Source of the DNA: Agriterribacter humi
Lineage (GTDB): Bacteria > Bacteroidota > Bacteroidia > Chitinophagales > Chitinophagaceae
DNA length: 64,000 nt
Direction: 5' to 3'
Assembly: GCF_009192765.1 (NCBI RefSeq)
Contig: NZ_VOHQ01000007.1
Span: 62,001 to 126,000 of the forward strand
Below are positions 52,801-60,915 of this stretch, in pieces. The notes beneath the pieces are model-generated. The model ran no database searches. It had not been told where the DNA came from and was given only the letters and a program-made list of their open reading frames with translations. Positions within the stretch are counted from its first letter, which is position 1. Each line of letters opens with the position of its first letter. Position numbers and translations under genes: made by a program.

Positions 52801-53181
52801 AAAGCGGAACAGTTTAATACCTGTATTGCTATAAACGATGGCAAAGGAAATTTTACTTTGAAGCCCCTGCCACTGCATGCACAGTTCTCTCCCACGTACG
52901 GTATTTTAACAAACGACCTTGACGGGGATGGATTAACCGATATTTTGCTGGGTGGTAATTTTTTTGGTGTAAAACCGGAAATAGGCAGGTACGATGCCAG
53001 CTATAGCTGTTTCCTCAAAGGAGATGAAAAGGGTAACTATACTTTTGTGCCCAATGCAAAAACCGGCATGACCGTTAAAGGAGAAGTAAGGGATATTATA
53101 CAGTTAAATAATAAAAAAAGTTCTTCTATACTTTTTATCAAGAACAATGATGAAGTGCAGGTATTTAAGAGGAATCGCTGA
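49852..53181 (+). CDS. FG-GAP/VCBS-repeat lipoprotein with ASPIC/UnbV domain, paralog 3
   Basis: I prefer ATG 49852 to the TTG two codons earlier. The 1109-aa lipoprotein has lipobox L-F-G-A-C (Cys19) and the same architecture as paralogs 1 and 2: first propeller (GDINNDGLADV, DVNGDGLLDI, DYDLDGDLD, DINNDGRPDI), ASPIC/UnbV at about 530-600 (GIGAKISVY, SRGFQSSVDPVLVVGLG, IDSLVVVWPD), second propeller (DVNADGLDDI, DADKDGDNDL, DMDNDGDIDV, DLDGDGLTDI). It is separated from the others by a minus-strand gene, so it must have its own promoter. Closest similarity is to paralog 1 by ASPIC motif. Confidence 0.93.
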   Translation: MFKPSYHYIAACIILFGACKNKQNAYVPPADPLFTQMDKAQTGISFRNDLKEDASFNVFNYRNFYNGAGVGIGDINNDGLADVYFTSNLGKNHLYLNKGDMRFEDITERAGVGGSKAWSTGVAMADVNGDGLLDIYVCNSGNIKGDDRANELFINQGNLTFKEEAVPYGLEEKGGLTTHAVFFDYDLDGDLDCYILNNSFRPIASFGYNKNIRNVRDSIGGHKLYRNDDAGGRRKFTDVSEQAGIYGSEIGFGLGVSVADVNADQWPDIYVSNDFFEKDYLYINQKNGTFKESIEESTGHLSLASMGSDIADINNDGRPDIFTTEMLPEDDYKLKTVTQFDDYDVFNAKVKGDFYYQYLQNALHLNNGDSTFSEISFLANVAATDWSWGALIFDFDNDGWKDILVCNGIYKDITNKDFIDFLANDKNRIRVITEGKFNFKEFLDSIASNSVPNYAFINQKNLSFLNQSYRLGLGMPGFSNGAAYGDLDNDGDLDLVVNNVNMEAFVYRNNATQKLHSAYLKVKLQGAGENRLGIGAKISVYAGGQVHNLYQMLSRGFQSSVDPVLVVGLGNNVSIDSLVVVWPDMRKQTLKNVSINTTLLLKQEEANEKFVQQPPAHPLYTDVSAKFISGGSAHRENLFIDFDRERLMPKMISMEGPKCTVADVNADGLDDIFIGGAKSDFGKLFFQQANGTLIRSQQQAFAIANTTDQTGAAFFDADKDGDNDLLIVYGGNEDKGTTATLRPRLFLNDGKGNFSYAPQNLPVITTTASCARIADMDNDGDIDVFIGGRVLPGEYGLTPNSFLLVNDGAGKFTDQTDNYAPGLKNVGMVTDARWTDTDNDGKPELAVVGDWMPLTIFKNTNGKLVKSELPFSRGWWNCIQTADLNGDGNVDFVMGNLGLNSKIKGDVAHPVELYVKDFDKNGQTESVLCYYKSDSISYPLPLRGDIVMQLPGLKKKFLKYADYAGKTIHQVFSEEELEGAIIRKAEQFNTCIAINDGKGNFTLKPLPLHAQFSPTYGILTNDLDGDGLTDILLGGNFFGVKPEIGRYDASYSCFLKGDEKGNYTFVPNAKTGMTVKGEVRDIIQLNNKKSSSILFIKNNDEVQVFKRNR

Positions 53182-53204
53182 AGGTTGGAAAGATAAATCC
53201 GAAG

Positions 53205-53346
53205 GGGCTGTCAGCAATCAGCTTTGAGCTATGGGCAGGAAAAATCTCAAGAAGCAAATAGCAAATACCAATAAAGTCCGAAAGCTTAAGCTCTAAATCT
53301 GAAGCACTCTTTAAAACCTGAAACCTGCAACTTGAACCCTGAACCC
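53205..53346. repeat. Degenerate dispersed repeats downstream of paralog 3
   Basis: This spacer carries AAATCCGAAGG and GAAGCAAATAGCAAATACC, which resemble the reverse complement of the TTTGGTTCTTGTCATTTG family. It then carries AACCTGAAACCTGCAACTTG at 53313-53346, the reverse orientation of the family at 5699 and 16181. No ORF is credible here. Confidence 0.45.
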
Positions 53347-53379
53347 GGGATCTAACCGCTGAAAGCTCATTGCCGCAAA

Positions 53380-54075
53380 TTAAAAATTCGGCGCCAGTTG
53401 CCTCGTACGATAATAGTCTAACATATAGCTCACCACTTCTTCCGAGGTATCAACAATTTCAAATAAGGCAAGATCTTCAGGATGGATATTGCCTTCCACC
53501 AGCATTACATCTTCGAGCCAGTTAATCAGGCCCTGCCAGTATTTTCTGCCTACCAGCACCATGGGCATTTGCCTGAACTTTTCTGTTTGTATTAAAGTAA
53601 CTACTTCAAAAAATTCATCTAAGGTACCAAATCCACCGGGCATCATAACAAAGCCCTGCGAATATTTGGTGAACATTACTTTGCGCACAAAGAAATAATC
53701 AAAATTCAACAGCTTATCCTTATCAATAAAATCATTGGGACGTTGTTCAAACGGAAGATCAATATTTAACCCAACACTTTTACCGTTAGCCAGCTTAGCG
53801 CCCTTATTGGCTGCTTCCATAATGCCGGGGCCGCCACCGGTTATAACGCCAAACCCTTCCTCCGAAAGCCGTCGTGCTATTTCTATAGAAAGTTCATAAT
53901 ACACAGTGCCCGGCTTTGTTCGGGCCGAACCGAATATAGATATACAGGGACCTATCTTGGATAATGCTTCAAAGCCTTCCACAAATTCGGCCATAATTTT
54001 AAATATCTGCCAACTGCTGTGGGCCATGCTTTCCTTCCAGTGTCTTTCCTTCAAAGTTTTAAGGGTTGCATTCAT
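53380..54075 (-). CDS. LOG family protein (TIGR00730 type)
   Basis: This 231-aa cytoplasmic protein has the LOG/lysine-decarboxylase-like signature: GGGPGIMEAANKGA (80-93) and PGGFGTLDEFFE (146-157), with the R131-K-x-M-F segment. LOG enzymes hydrolyse nucleoside 5'-monophosphates to free base and ribose 5-phosphate, and some make cytokinins in plants and actinobacteria. The N-terminal 40 residues are an extra helical segment (KERHWKESMAHSSWQIFKIMAEFVEGF), common in the Bacteroidota variant. It is a stand-alone minus-strand gene. A second, shorter LOG protein lies at 56017. Confidence 0.9.
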   Translation of the reverse strand: MNATLKTLKERHWKESMAHSSWQIFKIMAEFVEGFEALSKIGPCISIFGSARTKPGTVYYELSIEIARRLSEEGFGVITGGGPGIMEAANKGAKLANGKSVGLNIDLPFEQRPNDFIDKDKLLNFDYFFVRKVMFTKYSQGFVMMPGGFGTLDEFFEVVTLIQTEKFRQMPMVLVGRKYWQGLINWLEDVMLVEGNIHPEDLALFEIVDTSEEVVSYMLDYYRTRQLAPNF

Positions 54076-54188
54076 ACTTTTTTACTTTTTGAACAAAAAT
54101 TGTATTCTACCGATGCTATGTCAGTCAAATTTTGGCTGGATGTTTATCCTGACGTGAGACGATAAAAGAGAGACGATAGAGGGGGAGC

Positions 54189-54250
54189 CTTTCACCTTTC
54201 TCGTTTCACCTTTCACTTCTCACAATTCACAACTCACGATTTACCCATTT
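54189..54250. repeat. Degenerate tandem TTTCACnTTTC-type repeat
   Basis: The unit TTTCAC or TTCACA recurs six or seven times with irregular spacing. The spacing and unit length are too irregular for a CRISPR array. Similar TTTCACGTTTCAC sequence occurs near 33280. Confidence 0.5.
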
Positions 54251-54328
54251 CACATCAACCCAGCCACAGATAGCAAAGCCACCGCTCATGCAGTGGCCGC
54301 TCATTGATATAACGCAGTTTATAAAAAT

Positions 54329-55852
54329 TTAGTTCGTGGAAGCAGGTTTTTTTGAAATGACCCATAAACCAAGGTAGGTGAGCATTCCGTTATAGATCAG
54401 CAGTTCGTAGCCAATTTTGAAATTACCAAAAAGGGAGTTGGAAAGGGACTTGATGTTTTCAACCCATTGCCCGCTCAGATTCATTTGCGGCTGGTACCAT
54501 TCAATGTTATTGATCATGTCAATGCCAAGGATCAGTAAAGGAGCCAGCAGGCAGACAAACAGGGATAGCCGGTCGTTGATGACTCTTTTGGTAAGGATGC
54601 CAAACGCAAACAAACCAAGCAAAGGCCCATAAGTGAAGCCTGCTACTTTCAGAATTACATCAATGATTGATTTATTATCAACCAATTTGAAGCCCAGCAC
54701 GATAATAAAAAATATAAAAGCAAAAGTGAAGTGAATAGCCAGCCTGATCTTTCTTCTGCGGGATTCACTCCAGTCTTCCCTTCTTTTTAAACCTAAGATG
54801 TCTAAGCAAAATGAAGAGGTCAAAGCTGTTAATGCTCCATCGGCACTGGGGAATAGAGCAGAGATGAGCCCGATGATAAAGATAATGGATACCGCTGTTG
54901 GCATATAACTCAGCGCGGCAGTAGGAAACAGATCATCAGGCGCAACATTGATGCCTTTTTCGGCCGCAAAAATATACAACAAACCACCTAAGAAAAGAAA
55001 TAAGAAGTTTACCAATGCCATAATGATGCTGAAAGTAATCATGTTTTTTTGGGAGTCCTTCAAGTTTTTAACACTGATATTTTTTTGCATCATTTCCTGG
55101 TCAAGCCCGGTCATGGCAACCGTAATAAAAACGCCTCCCATAATATGCTTCAGAAAATGAGATGAACTGTTAATATCCGTATTGAAGATCTTAGTCATGC
55201 CGAGGTTTCCTAACTCATTCAGTGTTCCTGAAAAGCTATGACCCAGGTTGTTCATAATAAAGATGGTGCATACAACCAATCCCAGCAGCATAAAAGAAGT
55301 TTGCAGCGTATCCGTAAATACAATGGTTTTAACGCCTCCTTCAAAAGTGTACAGGATGATCATCAGCAGGATAATAATGGTAGTGAGCCAGAAAGGCATT
55401 CCAAGGTTATCAAGAATGAAGATCTGTAGAATATTGATGACAAGATATAGCCTGGCTGTTGCGCCTAATGTTCTGGAAATGATGAAAAACAGTGCCCCTG
55501 TTTTGTAAGAGATCATTCCAAAGCGGTGCTGGAGGTAATTATAAATGGATGTGAGATTCAACCGGTAATACAAGGGCAGAAGAATAAATGCAATCAGGAA
55601 ATAACCAATCAAATACCCGATAACCACCTGGAAATAGGCAAAGCCGGCGCCACCCACTGTTCCCGGTACTGATACAAATGTTACGCCCGATAAGGATGTG
55701 CCGATCATACCAAAAGCCACCAGCATCCAGTTGGAACTTCTGTTGCCAATAAAAAAAGAATCATTATTGGAGTTTCGTGAAGTGTAGTAAGCCACCACTA
55801 AAAGCAAAACAAAGTATCCTACTACAAATGAAAAAAGCAGCCATGGAGACAT
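54329..55852 (-). CDS. Sodium:solute symporter (SSS family)
   Basis: This 507-aa protein has 13 predicted membrane segments and the SSS-family features FFIGNRSSNWMLVAFGMIGTSLSGVTF (residues about 33-59), the R-L-x-x-T-S-I-Y-N-Y-L-Q-H-R-F-G segment of loop 2-3, and the sodium-site helix with ALFPSADGALTALTSSFCLDI (about 335-355). It couples Na+ entry to uptake of an unidentified solute. Bacteroidota relatives are often linked to sialic acid or sugar acids, but the substrate cannot be told from sequence. It lies between two LOG-family genes. Confidence 0.93.
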   Translation of the reverse strand: MSPWLLFSFVVGYFVLLLVVAYYTSRNSNNDSFFIGNRSSNWMLVAFGMIGTSLSGVTFVSVPGTVGGAGFAYFQVVIGYLIGYFLIAFILLPLYYRLNLTSIYNYLQHRFGMISYKTGALFFIISRTLGATARLYLVINILQIFILDNLGMPFWLTTIIILLMIILYTFEGGVKTIVFTDTLQTSFMLLGLVVCTIFIMNNLGHSFSGTLNELGNLGMTKIFNTDINSSSHFLKHIMGGVFITVAMTGLDQEMMQKNISVKNLKDSQKNMITFSIIMALVNFLFLFLGGLLYIFAAEKGINVAPDDLFPTAALSYMPTAVSIIFIIGLISALFPSADGALTALTSSFCLDILGLKRREDWSESRRRKIRLAIHFTFAFIFFIIVLGFKLVDNKSIIDVILKVAGFTYGPLLGLFAFGILTKRVINDRLSLFVCLLAPLLILGIDMINNIEWYQPQMNLSGQWVENIKSLSNSLFGNFKIGYELLIYNGMLTYLGLWVISKKPASTN

Positions 55853-56016
55853 ATGGTATAATTAAAGTTAGGGGGAAAGATAAAACTTTTATTTTTTATT
55901 GATTGCATCACGTGATGGGGATATTACAACTTTCATTTTCTACAGTAGCAGAATATTAAACGCAAACAGACATGCAAGCGTGTTACTGCGTATCATTGCA
56001 GTACAAAATAAGGTTT

Positions 56017-56565
56017 ATGCAAATTAAGGCGGTAACGGTTTTTTGCGGATCCAAACCTGGTGCCAATCCGCAATACGAAAAAGATGCGGCACGACTCGGT
56101 AAGCTGATAGCGGAAGCCGGGCTTAAATTAATTTATGGAGGTGGCAACAAAGGGTTGATGTCGGCGGTAGCCAATGCTGCATTACAGAATGGCGGCAGCG
56201 TAACCGGCGTTATGCCTCAAATGCTTATAGAATGGGAACAACAGCATACGGGGTTAACAGAACTTATTATTACCGATACTATTCATCAGCGAAAAAAGCT
56301 GATGTATGAATTGTGCGATGCAGCCATTGTTTTACCGGGCGGTTACGGCACCCTTGATGAGTTGTTTGAAATGCTTACCTGGAACAATTTAAGAATTCAT
56401 AATAAAAGAATATTCTTACTAAACACTTCCAGCTATTACAAACACCTGGAGGCACATATACAAAATATAGAAGCAGAAAATTTCGCGTACAGGAAGTCAA
56501 AAAATCATATTGTGTTTAGCGATACGCCTGAAGCATTGATGAATAGTATAAACGACTCATGTTAA
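56017..56565 (+). CDS. LOG family protein, short form
   Basis: I start at ATG 56017, since the family begins M-x-x-K-x-V-T-V-F-C-G-S; the upstream ATG at 55972 adds 15 atypical residues. The 182-aa protein has GGGNKGLMSAVANAA (41-55), PGGYGTLDELFE (107-118) and the R92-K-x-L-M-Y segment, all intact. It is probably a cytokinin-riboside-monophosphate phosphoribohydrolase-like enzyme, with an unknown physiological substrate in this organism. It lies on the plus strand, divergent from the symporter. Confidence 0.9.
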   Translation: MQIKAVTVFCGSKPGANPQYEKDAARLGKLIAEAGLKLIYGGGNKGLMSAVANAALQNGGSVTGVMPQMLIEWEQQHTGLTELIITDTIHQRKKLMYELCDAAIVLPGGYGTLDELFEMLTWNNLRIHNKRIFLLNTSSYYKHLEAHIQNIEAENFAYRKSKNHIVFSDTPEALMNSINDSC

Positions 56566-56621
56566 GTTAACCATATTATGCTATATCTTCTTTGTGAGAG
56601 GTGAAAAGGCAAAGGTGAGCA

Positions 56622-56712
56622 TTTTTTTACCGCCCCGGTTCGTGTCTCCACGAAACGGAAGTCAGGGCATTGGTGGGAATCTGGTTCGTGCGGACACGAA
56701 CCAGGGCATTGG
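56622..56712. repeat. Double-hairpin repeat element, copy A
   Basis: This 91-base element has two related stems. Stem 1 (56637-56656) contains TTCGTG-TCTC-CACGAA. Stem 2 (56681-56704) is a perfect 10-bp CTGGTTCGTG / CACGAACCAG with loop CGGA. Each half is followed by AGGGCATTGG or a close match. Copy B is at 60793 and a degraded copy C at 63347. It lies between convergent genes. Confidence 0.75.
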
Positions 56713-56715
56713 ACA

Positions 56716-58220
56716 TTAATTAATCACCGAATTGCTGATGAAAGCAATCCTTTTGCTGTCTGGCGACCAGGAGGGCGTGTTGATGGTTCCCTGCCCGCCA
56801 TATACATAAGCAATTACTTTGGGCGTTCCGCCCGCAACCGGCATTAACCGGAGATATACGTGTTTATAAAAAGGATGATCCTCCGCTTCCACCTCTTCTT
56901 TTAAAAAAGACAGGAATACGATCCATTTCCCATCGGGCGATACATGCGGGAACCAGTCATAGAAGGTTCCGTCTGTAACAGGTTCCTGTTCGCTTCCATC
57001 TGCTTTCATGCGCCATAGCTGCATAGCGCCAGTGCGGGCGGAATTGAAATAAATATATTTTCCATCGGGCGTATATTCAGGGCCATCGTCCAATCCTTTG
57101 GCTGTGGTTAATCTCACTTCCTTACCCCATTGGAAGGAACCGTATAAATATCGTATTCATCGTTTCGCCGACCGGTAAATATAAGCAACTGGTCGTTTGG
57201 CGACCATCCGTGCAGGTAAGATGGACCTTTGGGCGTAATTTGTTTGGGAATACCACCGGCTACGGGTACTGTATAAATAATAGATCCGCCTAAATCCCCT
57301 ACACCGCTGCTTAGTCCAAGCATTTTGCCATCAAAGGAAAGCACATGATCATTATTGTTATTTTTTACTTCGCCGGTTGGGAGTAATGAGGGTTTACGGG
57401 TAGCAAGATCAAAATTATACATGAGTCCCTCGCTGTTGTAAATTAAGGATTTGTCATCTGTTGTCCAGTTGGGCGCCTGCAGCGATTTGGGAGATGTGTA
57501 TACGATTTCCCTTGAACCGGTAGCGATGTCAAGCAGTTCAACATGGCTTCCCAGGTAGTTCCGGTACTGAACCAATCCATCCCATGCAGGAATGCAAATG
57601 CGTACATCATTGAATACGCCGGTTTCTATAACATCCGCATTATGCGAGCCAACAAACAAGCCGAGATAAACTTCTTCTCCCAAATCAAGGGCTTCCGTTT
57701 GTGTTGTAACAAATGGTTCGCCATATTTTGCCACACGCATCGTATACACATTTCCTTTTCTCTCCAACTGGATGATATTGGCGTGGGTAAGCGCTGACCG
57801 GATTTCTTCCGTAGCCGATCCGGCGGTTTTTCTGAATTGTAATGAAGTTAACCCGTCTCCATGCACTACGGCATTAATATGCGGCGCATTTCCTTCAAGA
57901 CTTTTCCGCGCCATCCAGCCAATTTTGCGATGTGCTTCTACCCCTGCACCAACAAATTCCCCACGGGCGTACGCAATAAAATCACCTTTTATTTTTTTCC
58001 ACGCAAAATGGAATTCATCGTGATCGCCCCATATATTATAACCGGAGCCAGAAATTACATACTGGCGTGTAGCTGCGATGTAGGTGGCTTCGCCGGGCTT
58101 TACTACCGCTCCAATATCGCCATGCCCGTTAAATATGCCCATTGCTGTTTGCGAAAACAGTGAAGGGTTTACCAGCGTAATGCTGTACATTAAAATAAAG
58201 AAGGCAAATTTTTTTAGCAT
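56716..58220 (-). pseudogene. TolB-like beta-propeller protein, split by a single-base frameshift
   Basis: Two minus-strand reading frames (57114-58220 and 56716-57117) overlap and together look like one protein. The first has a signal peptide, a beta-sandwich region (FHFAWKKIKGDFIAYARGEF) and TolB-type propeller blades ([26 protein letters not shown]). The second continues the propeller ([50 protein letters not shown]). Adding one base to the C-run at 57125-57128 (G4 to G5 on the coding strand) restores [10 protein letters not shown] and an open frame of 501 residues to the second stop. It is a frameshift mutation, a sequencing error in a homopolymer or, less likely, a phase-variable site. 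I prefer ATG 58220 to TTG 58226. Confidence 0.85.
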
Positions 58221-58294
58221 GTGCAATTTTATTTAGGTCTATTAATATAAGCTGTAATGCCGAAAAATGGTAACTTTTAGTAAAATATTCAGTT

Positions 58295-59428
58295 ATGAAG
58301 CATTCATTTGTAGTTTTCCTGCTGAGCATTTTATTTTTATTGCAGTATTCTCAGTGTTATGCCCAACCGCCCCGGGAGCATAAAACCCTTGCTATAGGAG
58401 CCTCTGCGCCCGATTTTACATTGCCGGCTGTTGATGGCAAAACATATACACTTGCGTCTTTCAGCAACAGTAAAATATTGGTCATCATCTTTACCTGTAA
58501 TCACTGCCCTACCGCACAGGCTTATGAAGATCGTATTATACAACTCACCGATGAGTATACTAATAAAGGCGTTGCTGTTCTTGCCATTATGCCCAATGAT
58601 CCAAAGTCCATTACTTTAAGTGAGCTGGACTATACAGATTTAAGCGATTCCTTTGAGGAGATGAAGATCCGTGCCAAAGAGAAGCAATTCAATTTTCCGT
58701 ATTTATATGATGGCGATACGCAGGCAACAGCAAAAGCTTACGGACCTGCCGTTACACCGCATGTTTTTATTTTTGATGAAACCCGCAAACTCCGTTTCCA
58801 GGGAAGAATAGACGATGTGGAAAATCCTGCCAAAACACCGAAGTATTTTGATACGCGGAATGCTATAGAAGCTTTGCTTGCTAATAAGGAAGTAACTACG
58901 CCCACTACAAAGGTTTTTGGTTGTTCTGCAAAATGGAAAGAAAAAAGCGATTGGATTGTTAAGGCACAGCAGGAGTGGGCAAAAGAGCCGGTGCAGTTGA
59001 ACGATATTGATGTAGCAGGAATAAAAAATTTGCTGAAGAATGAATCCGGTAAACTGCGTTTAATTAATATCTGGGCTACCTGGTGTGGTCCCTGCGTTAC
59101 GGAATTCCCGGAATTTATAACCATGAACAGGATGTACCGCAAAAGAGATTTCGAATTCATCAGCATCAGCGCCGATGATCCTGCCAAAAAGGAGAAAGCA
59201 TTACAATTCCTTCAAAAGCAACAGGCTTCCAATGCCAATTATATTTTCAGCACAGATGATAAGTACCAGCTTATTGAAGCGGTAGACCCTAACTGGCAGG
59301 GCGCACTGCCTTATACTATTTTGGTGGAACCCGGAGGTAAAATTGTATATGCCAAACAGGGGATCATTGATCCGCTGCAAATGAAAAAAACCATCATTGA
59401 GCATCCGCTGCTGGGCCGATTTTATTGA
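58295..59428 (+). CDS. Secreted double thioredoxin-fold protein (peroxiredoxin-like plus TlpA-like)
   Basis: This 377-aa protein has a signal peptide (cleaved near QCYAQ) and two redoxin domains. The first (residues about 31-195) is AhpC/TSA-like with C68-N-H-C71 and PAVDGKTYTLASF. The second (about 235-377) is TlpA-like with W-C264-G-P-C267 and ISADDPAKKEKA. Between them lies a short linker containing one Cys (FGCSAKW). Both active sites are intact, so it is probably a periplasmic thiol-disulfide reductase or peroxide-handling protein. It is transcribed towards the AGE epimerase, with their ends overlapping by 35 bases. Confidence 0.88.
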   Translation: MKHSFVVFLLSILFLLQYSQCYAQPPREHKTLAIGASAPDFTLPAVDGKTYTLASFSNSKILVIIFTCNHCPTAQAYEDRIIQLTDEYTNKGVAVLAIMPNDPKSITLSELDYTDLSDSFEEMKIRAKEKQFNFPYLYDGDTQATAKAYGPAVTPHVFIFDETRKLRFQGRIDDVENPAKTPKYFDTRNAIEALLANKEVTTPTTKVFGCSAKWKEKSDWIVKAQQEWAKEPVQLNDIDVAGIKNLLKNESGKLRLINIWATWCGPCVTEFPEFITMNRMYRKRDFEFISISADDPAKKEKALQFLQKQQASNANYIFSTDDKYQLIEAVDPNWQGALPYTILVEPGGKIVYAKQGIIDPLQMKKTIIEHPLLGRFY

Positions 59429-60776
59429 GTGCTATAATACAATTGCTTAATGAACGGAAGTGGTGGTAAGTGGCTTTCCATATATGGCCCTTTAAACTTT
59501 TTTTGAGTTCGGGCTGTTTATCTAATCCGCCTTCATACCAGTCGCCGTATTCGTGATCAATAAGGTAGGTTTGGGTATAGCTCCAGAGTTGTTGGAATTT
59601 TTCAAAATATCGTAAAGGATCGTTTGGAAAAAGATCGGCCATTAATAACAAGGTATTCATTCCTTCTGCCTGCGCCCACCAGTTTTTGGTATCCTTTATG
59701 ATCGTGATCTTATCATTACCTTTAAAATAATAGCCTTCATCATAAAATCCTCCAACAGCGTTATCCCAGCCATTGCGCAAAGCATGATCCACCATATGCT
59801 TTGCCTTATGAAGGGTGATGCTGTCGTTTTCAATTCCCAATATATGGGACGCTTCAAGCATAAGCCAGACGGTTTCCACATCATGACCAAAAGAAACATG
59901 ATCGAGGTAGCGATGCTTCAAAATAGTTTCTTTATCCGAGCCGTTGAACGAAACGGGCGTCCAGTTGGGCTGAAAGAAAAGTATAAGATTTCCTTTGGGA
60001 GAAGTAATAGTATCCCTGATAAGCAGCAGCATTTCGTTTAAGCGTTCGCGCAATAACGGGTCGGGCCATACCTGGTACAGTTCGGTGAAAGCTTCCAGCA
60101 GGTGAATAGAGCTGTTCTGGTCTTTATATCCAAGATCGGAAACAGAAGGGATATCAGCGGTTCGTTTAACAGGCGTGCCATCTCTTTGCATGTGCTGAAA
60201 GTATCCCTTGTAGACCGGATCGTGGCTGTGTTTCTCCAGCCATGCAAATGCCTGTTTTGCGAGATTCAGTGCGGCGGTATCACCTGATGTTTTATAATAT
60301 GCGGCAAGTGCATAAATACCAAATGCATTTCCATAGGCTTCTTTTGCTGCAAAACCGTTGTTCTTTACATTTCCTTTTTGATCTGCCAGTGTATAAAATC
60401 CACCATAAATTTTATCCCACATTACATCTTTAAGAAAAAGAAAGCCATGCTTTGCACCTGCTTTATAATATGCAACGGAAGGATATAATTCAGCGGCTTT
60501 TGAATTAACCCAGGTATGGCGTGCCTGCGTTACGATCATTTTATCCTGGTTGGGTGACGGTTTAAAGTCGTAGGTATAGGAGCTTATAAACCCTCCGTAT
60601 ACGGTATCCAAAGACCGGGGATACCAGATGTTTAGTAATTCTTTTTGCAAACTCTTTTCCATTGCCATGGCAATCTGCATGCTTTCCGCTTTCTTGTTTT
60701 TTGGAGGTAAAGTTTGTAGCTGTGTGTATGCTGTATGTTGTAAAAAAAGTGAAAGGAAGAAGAGTACGTATTTCAT
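59394..60776 (-). CDS. N-acylglucosamine 2-epimerase (AGE) family protein, exported
   Basis: This 460-aa protein has a signal peptide (MKYVLFFLSLFLQHTAYTQ) and an (alpha/alpha)6-barrel of the AGE/cellobiose-epimerase family. Visible motifs include DTVYGGFISSY near residue 57, QARHTW, KDQNSSIHLLEAF, the HDVETVWLMLEA segment and WWAQAEGMN, as well as the C-terminal KGHIWKATYHHFRSL with catalytic-type His residues. Such enzymes epimerise a sugar at C2, for instance GlcNAc/ManNAc or cellobiose. Export is unusual for cytoplasmic GlcNAc epimerases and suggests a periplasmic oligosaccharide substrate, as for cellobiose 2-epimerase-like proteins. Substrate unknown. Confidence 0.88.
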   Translation of the reverse strand: MKYVLFFLSLFLQHTAYTQLQTLPPKNKKAESMQIAMAMEKSLQKELLNIWYPRSLDTVYGGFISSYTYDFKPSPNQDKMIVTQARHTWVNSKAAELYPSVAYYKAGAKHGFLFLKDVMWDKIYGGFYTLADQKGNVKNNGFAAKEAYGNAFGIYALAAYYKTSGDTAALNLAKQAFAWLEKHSHDPVYKGYFQHMQRDGTPVKRTADIPSVSDLGYKDQNSSIHLLEAFTELYQVWPDPLLRERLNEMLLLIRDTITSPKGNLILFFQPNWTPVSFNGSDKETILKHRYLDHVSFGHDVETVWLMLEASHILGIENDSITLHKAKHMVDHALRNGWDNAVGGFYDEGYYFKGNDKITIIKDTKNWWAQAEGMNTLLLMADLFPNDPLRYFEKFQQLWSYTQTYLIDHEYGDWYEGGLDKQPELKKSLKGHIWKATYHHFRSLSNCIIALNKIGPAADAQ

Positions 60777-60792
60777 ACAATTGATTTAGTTC

Positions 60793-60870
60793 TTTTTTTG
60801 CCGCCCTGTTTCGTGTCTCCGCGAAACGGAAGCTAGAAGCTGGTTTGTAAGGACACGAACCAGGGTATTG
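60793..60870. repeat. Double-hairpin repeat element, copy B
   Basis: This 78-base element aligns along its whole length with copy A, with one 13-base gap. Stem 1 (60808-60827) is an 8-bp GTTTCGTG-TCTC-CGCGAAAC with a wobble pair. Stem 2 (60840-60863) keeps pairing through a G-T pair. It starts with a T7 run as in copy A. Confidence 0.72.
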
Positions 60871-60915
60871 ATCGCTTTAGCGGAATGTAATAACTAAAAG
60901 TCAAAAGAAGATAAT

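Noticed and set aside
54189-54250. TTTCAC repeats as a possible CRISPR array
   Set aside because: Units are six to ten bases, irregularly spaced, without constant-length spacers, and no cas genes occur.
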